From Glossina fuscipes (taxonomy: Eukaryota; Arthropoda; Insecta; Diptera; Glossinidae), in the NCBI RefSeq assembly GCF_014805625.2, contig NW_023998414.1:42377555-42441554 (forward strand): a stretch of 64,000 nt of DNA. The letters run 5' to 3'. Under the pieces are notes generated by a model. It saw only the letters and a program-made list of their open reading frames with translations. It had not been told where the DNA came from and made no database searches. Numbering within the stretch: position 1 is the first letter of the stretch; every line of letters starts with the position of its first letter. The translations under genes and the position numbers were made by a program. Of this stretch, positions 40,095-53,138 are shown piece after piece.

Positions 40095-42197
40095 CTGCAA
40101 CAAAACTATGTGCAATTCACTAAAAAGAATTTACATAAACTCACGTGTCTTCCGGCACAAAAAAAATATAATACATTTGTAAACAAACGAATTTTAAAGA
40201 GAATTTCAAAATGTCGCAGCAACCACTGACTAACCTTTTTTTCAACAATGATTAAAAAAAAAAAGAAGCGTTTATCAGTTTATTGTTAACTCTTTGTTTA
40301 AGAAAATGCGAATGTTGCATGGTCTGCATGGCCTGCAAAATAAACAACAAATTTGGCCCTCGTCACCCTCGTCCCATTTTCATTTCTTTCAGTTATTTGC
40401 GTATGTAAAAATAAAAGAAATTATGGAATGAAACAATAATGAATTTTGTACTCATTAGAGAAGATATATGTGACACCAAAAAAATAATGTATACATACAC
40501 TATACAGTTTATATAGCATATATAAGGTATTCTTCATCAGAGTGACCGTGGCTAAATCGAAAAAAAGGTTAGCGTATGTTTGTGTCTATTGGAAAACGTT
40601 CCCTTGAGTCTGTTCACTTGGCGTGATATTTTAATATTTGCGAAAAAAAAGCCCAAATAATTTTATAAGGAGGATCAGAACCAAAGCACATCTGTTATTT
40701 TTGCGCCTGCATTGGTTATTTTATGTGTGCTCGTATCTTTATTCGTAAATGGATTAACAGTGAGTTGTAGCTGTACAATCCTGACTCCCAAAGGAAACGA
40801 TGTTAACATAATTTCAAGTTCACAAGATATTGCTTCAGATATTTTTAGTTTCTTTACTTATACGATAGTCCGAAACGCTTGTGAAAAGGAAACACTGAGT
40901 TTGAGTTTACTAAAAGATCGTGATAGGAGAATTTTATAAAAGATGAAAATGTACGCAGAGTACGCGATTTAAGCGAAACACAATGCTTACGTTACGTTTT
41001 GTACGCATCGCACAGAACGCATAACAAAATCACAGGTATTCACGTAGTTGGAAATTAATTGCATTAATTTTTATATTCAATCGTTTTTTCCAAGCGAAAG
41101 GTAAATTTTTCATACGAATTACCCCCATGCTGAAAATATAGATTGCATGCGTTACTAAAGCGGAACCATATGGTCAGCGTTTGTTTACAAAAAAAGATAC
41201 TGTTTAAGACATCAGATATTGTAGTAATCATATATTTTAGTAATACATAGCAAAACGGATGTCGCAAATATGGTATGCCATAGCGCACATTAACACGAAT
41301 GTTATGTTCTTAAAAGTTTTTACGATCCTTTCCCAATTTGAAACAAATAGAATTTGAGATCAGAAATTTTCATTTGTCTATTTTACAAGAGAAACGAGGC
41401 AGGAGAATATCTTTACCGATGCATAACAAAAAACAAGGTTTTTGCTGTTGAATCGTAAAAACAAAAAAAAAAAAATTTTCACAGAATTTTATAATAGAAT
41501 TCCAAAAAGAAAATTTTATTTCAACTAGGGAACAGCGTTCATTATTGTATTATTATCAATCCCGGTTCAAAGAAAAAAGGTAATAACAACTAGGAAAATT
41601 ATATTCGATCACGACCGAATCTTTTATACCGTTACACTAAGAAAGAACAAAAAGAGGAAAGAATTAAATTTTCATTTCATTTTCATTCATTTGCAAGAAA
41701 ATACTCTACACGAAGGGTGAAACCGATTCGTATTTTGAAACCAAAAACCTGAATGCTGAGGGACTAATACAAGCTCATTTAGGCACGGCATACTACGCAA
41801 CTGTCCATTAGATTGACAGTATCGGCAAGAAGCCCATATAGAGTGTCCAAAGCGAAGAAGGAGTTCCCAAATCTGTAGCAGCTTTAATGACAGGAGTAAT
41901 AGTAATGGCTGTAAATACTAGGAGTATCTGTAATAGCTTTTCTTTTTTAAATAAAAATAACAAAAGCTGATTTTTTCCCGTTTATTTTCTTCCTAAAACA
42001 TCAATGAGGAGAAAATTGCAGCCTTGATAAACTGTAACGAAAAAAACTCACCGCGATCGAAACAAAAGTTTGATAAAAATGAATTTTGAAATGTAAATAA
42101 AGTGTAGAAACACACTAATAAAGAAATTTTATGTGAATAGGAAAAATCAGCTTCAATTAAAATAGAATACAATGATATATTTTAGGATTATTACAAG
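40095..42197. other. Intergenic between ZFYVE1 5' end and ORC2 3' end
   Basis: AT-rich, with no recognised gene. It contains one copy of the dispersed terminal motif at 41590-41636. An open frame at 40712-40939 has a signal-like N-terminus but no recognisable domain, and is probably chance. Confidence 0.55.
41590..41636 (+). repeat. Isolated copy of the dispersed terminal motif
   Basis: aactaggaaaattatattcg, followed by atcacgaccgaatctt, matches the terminal motif at 53139-53175. No opposite end was found nearby. Confidence 0.6.
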
Positions 42198-44840
42198 TCA
42201 TTTCTTTTCTTGCTCATCCATAAATTGATGCAGTAGAGACGAATCAATAGGAATGATTAGCTGTTCAGTTCCATCAACACTGCGTTTGGATTTCACCAAC
42301 TTATGATCTAAAAATTCGGTGAGCTGAGCACGCAACACTAAATCGGAGCTAACTAAAAATGACTCACGGCAGCTCCAATATAAATCTTTAAAAGGCATGC
42401 CTAAACGAAAGAAATTAAAAAAATTGACAATAAATATTTTATATAGTTCTTAAAGTAAAACCAATGTACTTAAATAGAAAGCTATAGTCAGTTTTTAACA
42501 ACTAAATGGAAACGTGCTCGAAATTGATTTACGGAATTCCGCTAATCGCGTTAAGACTCGCATTTTATAATTTCTATGTGTTGCTTAGTTTGGAATCAAA
42601 GGAATTTTTATATATCTGTTCATATTTTGATGGCTAGTGCAAAACGTATGTATATGTAAATTGCAAATAATTTCCTTGAACTTTCATGCAGCGAGAGTTC
42701 AATATGATGAGGTCTTATGATTAGGATATCGGTGGATGGACAGGCCAATTTGGCGTCTGCCTTTTTTGGCGGTGCAACTTTGGATTGTCTATTGATTAAG
42801 TATACATACGTTATGGAGCCTACAATGGACATTTTTCCGTATGATCAACCGAAAGACGAATTCATTGCCAATTATTATCTTTTGATGGTGTGTATGAAGG
42901 CTTTCATCCCTATAGTAAGTACATATATAAAATTTTGTTTACTCCTTTTGCACTAAGCATAAGATCCAAAGTCCATTTTAAGCCCGATATGTGAAAGTAA
43001 TATTAATATATTTTGCTGTATTGATTTAATTTAAAAATTTTCAAGTACCTTGATAATTAGCCGTTGGCTGGTGTTTTAACTGATGCTTAACAATAATCAT
43101 ATAAACTTTTTTCGAATTTGCCGTTAGCGATAAGAAAACACTGCGTAACGATGACAAGGCCAATTCACCAGTGTATTGTACTAGTAATGAATTTTCGTAC
43201 GCCGTTTCGTCTGTATAAGGTAACATGGTCGTGCAATCCCACCATGTAAAATTAAAATTACTAAGTTTCGTGTTATCCCATACTATGTAAGAAGAAAAAA
43301 ACCCTTAAAGTTGAATAATTAAATTTAAAGTATCTAATGTCTTACATAATGATGTGTTTATGTGATCGATAGAGGCTATCAAGTGAATGTTTGCTACTTT
43401 AGCCAATCTCGATAAAATAGTTTGACTTCTACTATTTCTTAGCATCGGACCATCCAAATTATGTATTATGAGATACAAATGCGTTTCAGGTATTAAAGCA
43501 AATTCCTCTTCTATCATGTCTACTGTTTCATGAGGATTAGTTGGACTGATGCCTAGATCTAAGATATTATTTGCAATGCCCTCTAAGATATCTTTCAAAG
43601 TTAGACTAGGAAAGAAGCCGTTTATTACCACAACTGGTTGCTCAGCTAAGATTTCTCTATGAAACGATAAGAGCAATTGGCGTTTTGAGCCTAAACCATA
43701 TACTAACAAATTAAAGCCTTCGTGCAGTAAGTAAAGCCATTTTGTGAAATTGGATTTATACTCTGCGATCATATCGTTTATCGATTGTTCATGCTCGGCA
43801 GAAAGCTTCATATCAGATAGCAAAGCAAATAAACGATCGGTAGATAAGCGAGGATTTTTCAAACGATCTAAGGTATGATCGGAGGTATGAATTTTACTGC
43901 TGGAGCGTTTTTGAAAGTACTCATCACTTTCGGGTATGTAATCGGAAGGTGTTTTACCCTTAGCGAAAGCGGAACGTGACCGTAAAGCTGACGGTGTTTT
44001 CGGTAGCACTGGTATGATAATAGGGAAGCCTTTTTTGTTTTTAGAGGGAGTTTTGGGGACATCATCTGCTGTAGAGGACTCTTCTTCATCACTACTGGAT
44101 TCAGTGTCGGAAAGCTCAAATTCGCTATCATCTACGGAAAAATCGCTGTCCGCACTATCGTCCAAAACCTTACTTATATCTGCGCATTTCGATTTGAAAA
44201 AAAAAAAAAAAATTAGTAACTTGCAACAAAAAATGAAAACTAAGAACTTACGTCTTTTAACTCTACTTCTAATATGTGAAGGAGTTTTCGGCACCAAAAA
44301 AGATTTACGAGTTGCTTTTGATGTTGATGCAGGCGTTTCAGGTATGCTGGCTGAATATTTTCCTCTCGACTTAGGAGTACTAAGTCCTTTTTGGGCACTT
44401 GGTGTGCTTAAGGCAGCCAACGCCATGCTATTTTTCTTTTTCGGTGTGTTGAAGCCGAATAACACTTTTCCACTAACTCTCACTTCTTCCTCTAGCAATT
44501 CCAAATCGTCCAAACGGGGGTTTGTAGGAAGTAGAACGTCCATTGCCTCATCAACACTCTCCAATGCATCCTTCTTCTCGTTAATTTTATCATCGCAGTC
44601 ATGTAAAGATCTTCTAGAATCTGCCTTACTGCCTGAAAGCCTTAACGTTGACAGTGAAACTGCTGCTTCTTCATCGGAATCCAATCCAGTAACGTTCACT
44701 ATACTAAAATCCGTATCACTTTGGGAATAAGTAATTGTTCGGGGTTTGCTTTTATTTTTTAATTTAGACGACATGTTACTTTGCCTTTCGTTTTTACCAC
44801 TTTGTCTCGTAGTGCGTCCTCTTCCTGATATAAAACTCAT
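42198..44840 (-). CDS. Orc2: Origin recognition complex subunit 2
   Basis: Four minus-strand exons, 44840-44252, 44179-43346, 43282-43049 and 42400-42198, join in phase to 619 aa, about the size of Drosophila Orc2 (618). ORC2 is a core subunit of the complex that binds replication origins and loads MCM helicase. The N-terminal third is disordered and rich in Ser and in TPKKK, TPSAQK and KTPSK sites that fit CDK regulation. The C-terminal part holds the AAA-like fold: LLVYGLGSKRQLLLSFHREI (a modified nucleotide loop), VVVINGFFPSLTLKDIL, IHLIASIDHIN and FTWWDCTTMLPYTDETAYE. It ends with a winged-helix region (FKDLYWSCRESFLVSSDLVL). The ATG at 44840 gives MSFISGRGRTTRQ. The 72-base intron 44251-44180 has no stop and keeps frame. 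A protein-like fragment lies on the other strand inside the last intron. Confidence 0.95.
42630..42916 (+). pseudogene. Unidentified protein-like fragment inside ORC2 intron 3
   Basis: The plus-strand frame from 42717 reads MIRISVDGQANLASAFFGGA and continues to a PMDIF-like hydrophobic stretch ending MVCMKAFIPI before a good donor (gtaagt) at 42917. Upstream, ATG at 42630 encodes MASAK followed by a possible 46-base intron and then PRVQYDEVL in another frame. One missing base near 42715 would join these two parts. No continuation exon was seen on the plus strand within the intron. The composition looks like a real multi-pass or membrane-associated protein, but the family was not recognised. 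It may be an inserted gene fragment or a small nested gene. Confidence 0.4.
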
Positions 44841-44946
44841 TATGCAAACCAAACTAACTAATTCACATAGAAATATATCTTCAGTTTTTGTTAAATGAAA
44901 TATTCTTCAAAGAAATTTACTCGTTGCGCTTCCATCTACGTTTTTT

Positions 44947-44954
44947 GCGCCAAA
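44947..44954 (-). promoter_or_regulatory. Consensus E2F site upstream of ORC2
   Basis: On the ORC2 strand the sequence TTTGGCGC, extended to GTTTGGCGCAAAAA, lies about 107 bases upstream of the start codon. It fits the E2F consensus TTTSSCGC. G1/S control of replication genes by E2F is well known. Confidence 0.5.
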
Positions 44955-47900
44955 CACGGCAATGACAGGAATGTATTCACTTTAACAACAACTGATGGTC
45001 TTCTTCTTCTTTGTAATAGAATTAGAGCAAGCATTTTTTCTCCTTTTTGAATCAAATGCTCAAAGATGTATGTATGCTCAAGCAATCAATTTGCTACAGA
45101 ATCGAAGGGTCTTTAAAATAGAAAAATATATTCAAATAAAATATATTCCATTAGCACCCTTCGCTTCAAAATGTCCGGAACTATACTTCATGTTAAAAAA
45201 ATTGGAAAAGTCTTTGGTTTATTAAAGGAACATAAGCTCTAAATATTTCTACTATTTTAGTTACCAAGCAAGGTAGATACACCCAGGTTTTATATTGACT
45301 TCTAAAAAGAAAGAAAAAAGGGGAACATTTAGAGTGGAATAACACATTTTTTTGTATGTACAGACAATATAGGCAACCATATCGAGAATTGTTTTTCATT
45401 AAAAAAGACTTTAATGATCCGTACATTTCTCCCAGAGTATGCTTTTTTGCACGATTATTATATTGTAAGGATCTCGACTAGCAACTCAATGGTGGTGGGT
45501 TCATATCTCAAGTGTGGTAGACTTTTTAATAAAGCCGAAAGCCTTAGATGCTTGTGCTTTAAGTGTCTTTAATCTTAGAATTTATTCTCTGGCTAAATTT
45601 GTAATAATAATAGTAATATTTGAAGGAATGTGTTAAGCAAAGTGCGCAAGCTAATACAAGGGATGATCTTTGTTTTGTAGCAATACTTTTCATACGAATG
45701 TTCCTTACTAGCACTGACATCAAACATTTTTCATCGCCCGATAACCATTGCGATGAGTTTAAGCATTTGAATAATAGAAGAAAACGTAACGCTTTTCTTT
45801 TTGCTGCAGGCGTGTCATTCATATTTGAAGGCGATTCATTATGATGATTCGGGTGGTGCATTTCGTTCATAGTCATTTAATGCTCTGCCAAATCGTAAGT
45901 GCAAGTTTTGAGATATTGTCACCGAAATCGACCTGTATATTTCTCTGTAAGAGGTTGATCGAAGAAGTGTAAAAAAAAAAAATAAAATCACACGAATGCC
46001 AATTGCAACTGGCCAAACCCGTAAAGAGTACATTTTCAATATTCCAGGTAACTTTTAAAGAAGAAAGTGATCAAGCTTGCGGAAAAAAACTATCAGGTAC
46101 AGTACTCATCATCGGCAATAAGCCGCATCCATTCTTTAAGCGTGATGGCAAGATGCGAAGATCAACCTCAAGCAGGAATTATGGGCAACTATCGTTCAGG
46201 TGGCAATATTGCAAGGTAATCAAATTATAGTAACTATGCGGGATGAAGCAATAAAATTCTATATAGTCAAGTATATAAATAGTCGGCTGCTTTTATCAAC
46301 AAGGCTTCGTGACACGGTGACCTGCAAGGAAAGAGCAAAAATGGAAAAAATGGACGATGGTTCGTGGAGAATAGGACTTTAATTTTCTCATTAGATTTTG
46401 TGTGTGCGTTCCTTTCTTCGTGGCGTTTTAATGTCACTGATGTTACAGTCTGTATCTATATAATCAGATTTTATATCAATACATTATTCGCTTTGCTTTT
46501 CTATAAATAAAAACATATAAGCTGCATTTCTTATTAGCTTAATCCAGGCAATCTTAATAAACCAAAAAGAAACTTGCTTTTAACATGACAACAAACAAAC
46601 AACAAAAGCAGAAAGCACACTGACAAAGTGATACACTACACGTGCGCCCTCCGAAATGCAATACGTGAATCTTAAGAAATCCTTATACTTGTTAAAAGAT
46701 GGCCGCCTCTCTTGTTGTTTCAACGACAGCTAGCAAATAACAGTGAATGGCTAAAATAATTGGATATAAATAATTTATTGGATGACATTATGATCAATTG
46801 AATTTAAAAGCAACTTATGCGCAAGTGGAATAACACAAACTCAAAAATGTTTGGTTTCATTGAATATATGGCAAAGGAGAACACATGTCTCTCTGTTGCA
46901 AACATTTGGAATAAACATATTACACTTTTCGACACTTTTTTTCTTTGCCTTCAATGACATTTTACCTTATATTTACAATTAATGAATTTCTAGGCAATAA
47001 CTATATGGTATTACTATGGTACTATATGATATTACACGAAATTTAGCATTTTTATATATATAGATGTATACTTATGGACGAAAATCTGACGCAAGAGAAA
47101 TTTGTACGTAGCCTTAGTAAGTTTTGCATATAATCTATGGTCAAACTTGCCAGAGTTGTCTTGCCTCGTTATTTAGGTATTAGTTATAAATATCTTTAGT
47201 AAGAGTGCAGCAGTAAATACTTTATAGGCGAGAAGAAAAAAGACGAAATAAATATTAAACTATGTGCGTCAACGAGTTTTGATAACAATTATTTAAAAGT
47301 TCACAAACTTAAATATCGTAAACCTATTTAGTTAGAGTCGCAATGGTGTGCGTGTGCTATTGACTAAACCGTAAAAACAAAAAATTTCTTCGATTGGAAT
47401 TTTTTAATTCTCATTTTAATTTAGAAGTTGGAGAATAGTTTCTATTTACTTTGTTTAACTTTTTTTCGGGTTTTAACTGATTAAATATGTATGCACCAAT
47501 TTAAATGCTTCCAATTTTATTCCTTCAAGTTTCTAATTTTTGTTGTTTTGCATTTGTTCTTTTTAGCAGACTATTTGACATTTCATTAAAAATATTGCAA
47601 CAGCAATGTTGCCTGTTATTTTAATAAATGTTAAGAATTACATTTATAGTTATGTTAGATTTCTACTGTCATGCTCTTCATTTTAATTAAGGCATAGTCG
47701 GTCAGTAGAAAATATATCGGTCACATCTCACATCGCATCCTCTCCCTTATACAACAATAAGGAAAAATTATACATAATTTTGTTTATATATAAACATATA
47801 TGTACATACAGTAAAATTATAACTATATCCAAATTTTTTAATGATTTGTTCCTTCGACGTTATTAACAAAAGATACGTTTCTGTTCGCCTACGCGACAGA

Positions 47901-48027
47901 GAAAATTGAAGGGAAACATTGTAAATAAATTTATTTTAATAAAAAATTAAGAGTGCAAGGAACTCTTTGAAGAAGCATCGACAAATTTTTTTAAATATCT
48001 AAAGGCACAAAGAAAACAGCCAAACGT
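44955..48027. other. Intergenic between ORC2 and the RILP-like gene
   Basis: Divergent genes with about 3.1 kb between them. The stretch contains one member of an inverted dispersed repeat pair (45537-45613) and several short open frames with no recognisable domain. The frame at 46003-46382 has mixed-frame protein-like pieces that could not be assigned. Confidence 0.5.
45537..45613 (+). repeat. Dispersed repeat paired with 55597-55674 in inverse orientation
   Basis: gaaagccttagatgcttgtg, a diverged middle, and then ttattctctggctaaattt followed by TAA repeats match the reverse complement of 55597-55674 along nearly the whole length. Confidence 0.7.
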
Positions 48028-49501
48028 ATGCCAGGCTTTCACTTCAATGAGATGGGTGAAATGGTGATGGTGAATGTTGACGACATCGGCGTTGTTGATG
48101 TGTATGATTTAGCATCCGACATAGGCAAAGAATATGAACGAATCATAGACCGATTTGGTACCGAAGCTGTGACAGGATTAATGCCGAGAATAATTAACAC
48201 TTTAGAATTATTGGAAGCTTTGGCTACTAAAAATGAAAGAGAAAATGTTACAATGCAAGAGTTAAGAGATAAAATTACCCAACTTGAAAGCGAAAAATTG
48301 GAAAAGGCCGAATTTCGGAGACGTTTTGAAAAGGAATTGGAAATGATTGAAGAACAATGGCGTACGGAAACTAATGACTTGGCTGATTTGGTTTCGTCAC
48401 TGCAGGAAGAGAACAAGCGACTTGTCAAGCAAACTGAAGATTTACAATCTGCGTCTGCTCAATCTTCTGGCTTGGGTGCCAGTCTCACGGAAAGTATTAT
48501 TAGTATAACGAACAATGAATTACATGCCGCTCTGAGCGACACTCAAGTACTGCAAAGATTGAAAGAACAAATATATCGACAACGTGACGATCTTAAAGAG
48601 AAGGAGAGAGAATTGCAGGAAAAATATCAGGAAAATGAGCATGTAAGTTTAATATTTGCATGCAAATCCGGAATATGGGATATCTGAACGCTAGTTTTTT
48701 TGCAGATGACTATACAATTGGAACGCTTGAAATCTTCTGGAAGAGATACTCGTCGCCGCTGTACAATGCTTCAAACTCAAGTTAAAACTTTGTGCGAAGA
48801 ACGGGCGGATTTTCTAGCTCAACTTCAGGATCAATACAGGGAAATTAATAATTTACGGAAACGTCTTGGCTTGGCTGAAAAAGAAAAGGAAGATCTGGTT
48901 ATGTCACAAGATGATACTTCTAATGATCCGAACCGACCACGTTACACCACTCGTGAGCTGAAAGAGCTAATAAATGAACGTGACGAACTGTTAACTATTA
49001 TACAGAATTTGAATGAAGAATTGCAGACCTTGAAACCCAGTAAGATTTCCTCGAAATTTCCTAATTCTGACGATGATTGCGATATAAAAGAAGATGGTGA
49101 TGACGAACTAAAACATACAAGCGATCTCATAGATTCGTAAGTTATTAGAATGTATAACGCAAGGAACTATGTTAAAATTTTGTCGCCATTTATAGCCATT
49201 TTGAACATGACGCACCCGTTCAAGGTCCTCTACCCTATGAGCCCGATGATGCACCATGGAAGAAATCAAGCGAATCGGGTATTCGAAAATTGTAAGCTAT
49301 GTCTTGACGATAATTTCTTATATAATGTATGTGTATGCTTTTATAAAACTCTTTTCTTTTTTTGTAATTAGTTTCCGAAAACTTTTCTCCGACACTAACA
49401 GTAACAGCAATGGTTCTCAAACATTTCAAAAGCGTTCTTTGGCTACACTTTCAAAAATGGCTCTTTCAGCTTCCCCAGCTTCAACTGGTGATGCAAAGTA
49501 A
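48028..49501 (+). CDS. Rilpl: RILP-like Rab effector (RH1/RH2 coiled coil)
   Basis: Four exons, 48028-48642, 48706-49136, 49196-49291 and 49372-49501, join in phase to 423 aa. RILP-like proteins bind GTP-loaded Rabs through an RH2 domain and motor adaptors through an RH1 domain, affecting lysosome and ciliary traffic; Drosophila has one (CG11448). RH1 is at about residues 18-65 (VYDLASDIGKEYERIIDRFG then LMPRIINTLELLEALA). Long coiled coil follows with many heptads (LQEENKRLVKQTEDLQ). RH2 is near 285-310 (YTTRELKELINERDELLTII). The short exon encodes LPYEPDDAPWKKSSESGIRK, the conserved block after RH2. The last exon ends GDAK-stop. The stop codon lies within an AAA-GTAAGT that would also make a good donor, so an alternative C-terminus is possible. 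There is an acidic run (DDDCDIKEDGDDE) after RH2. Confidence 0.9.
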
Positions 49502-51215
49502 GTGCCATAATTCCATACGGCGTATAATTAAAAAAATCAATTGCATCAGTTAAATATAGGAAAAACCCTTGTTAACGATAAACTATCGTCTATACCCATT
49601 ACCAGCAAGAAGGGGACTTGACAATTTTGTATTTTAATTCCCACATCGCTCAGAAATCGATTTTCACATTAGAGATTTTATAAAGTATATATATATATAT
49701 ATAGGTATTCGACAAGCCTGAGAAGCCGATTTATTATTTATGTCCACTTGTTGTCTGCGGTTGCAACTCTTAGTGACAAGAATTGCGATGGAAAGATAAA
49801 ACTTTGCATGTGTATGCGTATTCATTCCAAACAATAACATTTAAAAGAGGCCAACACCTTCTGCAATAATTAACTGAATGTCATGTAGATAAAAAACAAG
49901 AAGGAAAAAAACGTTAAGGTGGTGGGTATTTAAAATTCGCGTAAAGCGAATAAACTTTTTAAATTATTTTGTATCGAGTAATTTTTTTTTTAATATACAA
50001 ACATATTCAAACCGGGATGATATATTATGCAAAAGTTGGTATTCGGAAGTCAAATTTGATTCAATTATCAGATTTATTAGAATAAATTAAATTACAATTT
50101 TCATTGAATATTTACAATTATAAAAATTTATATGAAATATTTAGGTGTTACAAGTTGCAAGATAGTTGTATTTGTGCATTCCATAACTGAAGAATTATAA
50201 TGTTTCAAAACAAATGAACTTAAAATGTAGAATAGTTAATAAAGATTAGTTAATAATACGTTCAACTGTGAACATTTACTTATCTTAAGGGTTTTACTTC
50301 AATTTTTTTTATTTTTATATCTTCTAAATATGTCGCACCTTTATTTGATCTTTTTTGCGAACAATACGTGTGTAACACCTTTAATTGAGCAAAAAATTTA
50401 AAAATTATATTTTCAAGCAATTTATATAATTACACGCATTCGATATGTTAAGTTGAAGTGAAATACATAAACTGTTACAAATAATCGTAGCTCTGTGCAC
50501 ATACTTGAGCGTGTATTTTTTATTATTCGTGATTGACTTGCGGATTAATGGAAAAGAAAAAGTATACAATTTACACAAACAAATTAATTGCGTTATCATT
50601 TTTATTTTATTTATAATTTCACTCCAACAAATTCGTCGCATCGACTACGTTCAGCTTCCTCATGACAAAGCTTATGACATTTCTCAAAATGAATGATAAA
50701 TGATGATTATGATATTTCTCCGCAAAGTATGCTTTTCACTTTGCGTTGGCTATTGAACTCTTCAAATTTCATGTCTGGATAGAGATGTGTCGACACATTG
50801 TTGCCACCAGTACAGGATCTTGGACATACGCTCGCGTTTTATTGTGTGTTGGATTGTTGTATTATGTTTTTGTTTTCTTATTCAAATTTTATTAAAATAA
50901 CATTTTTTTTCGAAATCTGTACGAAATTCTATCGAATCTACGTTTTTCTTTGTTTATTGCTCGATAATAGAGCAATAGAGTATTTTTTCTTTTTTTATCT
51001 ATTCTCTCGACATGTTCTCTTCTAACCCTTTGCACACGAATCATTTTTTGGTATGGCATTCATCTACCCGACAGTAGTTTTAATAAAAAACTGTAACACA
51101 TCAAACATAAGAATTTTAAACAACATGTTTCATGTTTACATGTTTCATTTTTATTTACATACTACAAAGATATTATGTTAATATTAAATTTTATAATTTC
51201 CCTCAGTGTGATGAA

Positions 51216-51317
51216 AAATGAGCATATACAATTCTCATTCATTTTGCATGTATTGTACGCCTTTAGAAAATGAGCGTATACAATTCTCATTCATTTTGCA
51301 TGTATTGTACGCCTTGA
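51216..51317. repeat. Tandem duplication of a 52-bp unit
   Basis: Two nearly identical 52-base copies with the core tacaattctcattcattttg followed by catgtattgtacgcctt. They differ at about two positions (agcatata/agcgtata and the end of the unit). Confidence 0.9.
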
Positions 51318-53138
51318 GGAAGCGCTCTCGAAGGTGCTTCCTAGCTTTTTCAGGACACTTCCTTCTACCGTCCTCCGCGTTTATTTAGAATGTTATCAAC
51401 CAATCTAAACACCATCTTGAACTCATCTTCGCTGCTACAAATTTCGATTCCATTTTTATGACTTTAAGTCATAAAAAAGTAATTTTAATTACCAATGCTT
51501 TCGCTTAACAGAATATCAAAAAAACGTTTGTTTCGATTTTGCTTATCACTGTTTTCGCTTAACAGACTATCAAAAATTTTGCTATGATTTTGCCAGAAAC
51601 TCTGTTCAGACTGAATGATCTAAGTGTCCACCAACCGATATATACCAGACTAATCTCATACCAAGTAAAAAAATTTACAATACGGGCACAATTTAAAGTA
51701 CAACATTATATAAAATAGTGCAAAAGATTAAGATATTTAATGCATATTTTATTTTTTCGTTGTTCAAATTTAGAAAAGATCTTAAGAACTTGTGTTTTTA
51801 AAAACATAAAGTTCGTTTAAGTCCTTCCTCCATACGTGCCAACGTGCTATTTCTCTTACAACTGTCTATAATACAGCACCTGACTGTGTTTTACATATAC
51901 TAACATGGGAGTATAAGTGGATGTAGAGAACAAGTGCCTCTCATTTCTACCATATTGTTCGTATAAATTTGAGTAATCTTTGCTATAGCAACCCTTAAAA
52001 AAAAAAGAAATGAAGAAAGAAAAACGAAATAAAAAGTAGGGAATAAACTTAGGTGGCTTCAGAGTCGGATAGCTTTGATAAGACTAAGTTTATTAAGTCG
52101 CCCTACGACGTGTTTTATAGCTGACTATCCGTAGACCACCAGTATGGAAAATATTATGAATTCGGTGAGAAGAAATGAGAGAAAAATTATGAATATATAA
52201 GAAATCGCTACAGTTTACATTATCATCTTGACTAAGGTGAGACGGTTTGCCCTCTCGCTCCACAAATTTCGATGTTAACGATGCGTCGCTGCTTAGTCGA
52301 CCAATCACTGACAAAGTTGATGAAATTCTTTAATGAATTTCGATTTATGCTATACCTGTGGAACTGAATATTGATCATAAACCAGTTTTAAACCCTTCAG
52401 ACAAGGCTGAGTACAAAAAGAAGCTCGATAAGTGAAGCTGCAAAAACAGTGGCAAACGTCGAATTGACGCCATATGAATTAATGCTTTGATTGGAAACAA
52501 ACCATGCATCTTTATTCGCTTTAATCTTCCCAGACGATTAATTCAACTCATTCAAGAACAACAAGTTGTTGTATCAGGAAGCAATGGAATTAAAAGGCGT
52601 AGTAAAGCTAAAGTCAAAAAGGATGGGAATCACTTTATATTTATACTAGTTAGCCTATCTGGCTGCACTGAAAATGTCATCTTTGAATATGCAAATGGTA
52701 TTGGAGTTAATCTCTGCCTGCAAAAATTCCACTTGAACGATATGCGACTTGAGCAAAAGCGTGCAGCGTGCTGTACATCTCATGACAGACAGCATCAATT
52801 TATTACGGGAACAGTTCAACGACCATGTAGGTTCCAAAAAATGCCTATACGAGCTTATCGCAAAATTATGCAGCATAACCCTGTTGGTGCTTTGACTTTA
52901 GGGTTACGTTGGAGCGTTGACTCACTCCAATAAATCTCGAACCTTCAATAATTTTACTCACCAAGATTTTCGTATTACCGGCAAAAATTGGTTTTCTAAA
53001 GTTCAATTTTTCAAGATATCCGGAGACGGTCATTTACATGGAACCATTTTTAAATGAAAATGACATGATCCTATATTATCCAAAAAAAAAAAATAATTTT
53101 GGTATCTTTTATCGTTTAGTTTTTATTACACAATACAC

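Noticed and set aside
44014..44730. A 238-codon plus-strand frame over ORC2
   Set aside because: It is antisense to the Ser/Asp-rich N-terminal exons of ORC2 and spans its intron.
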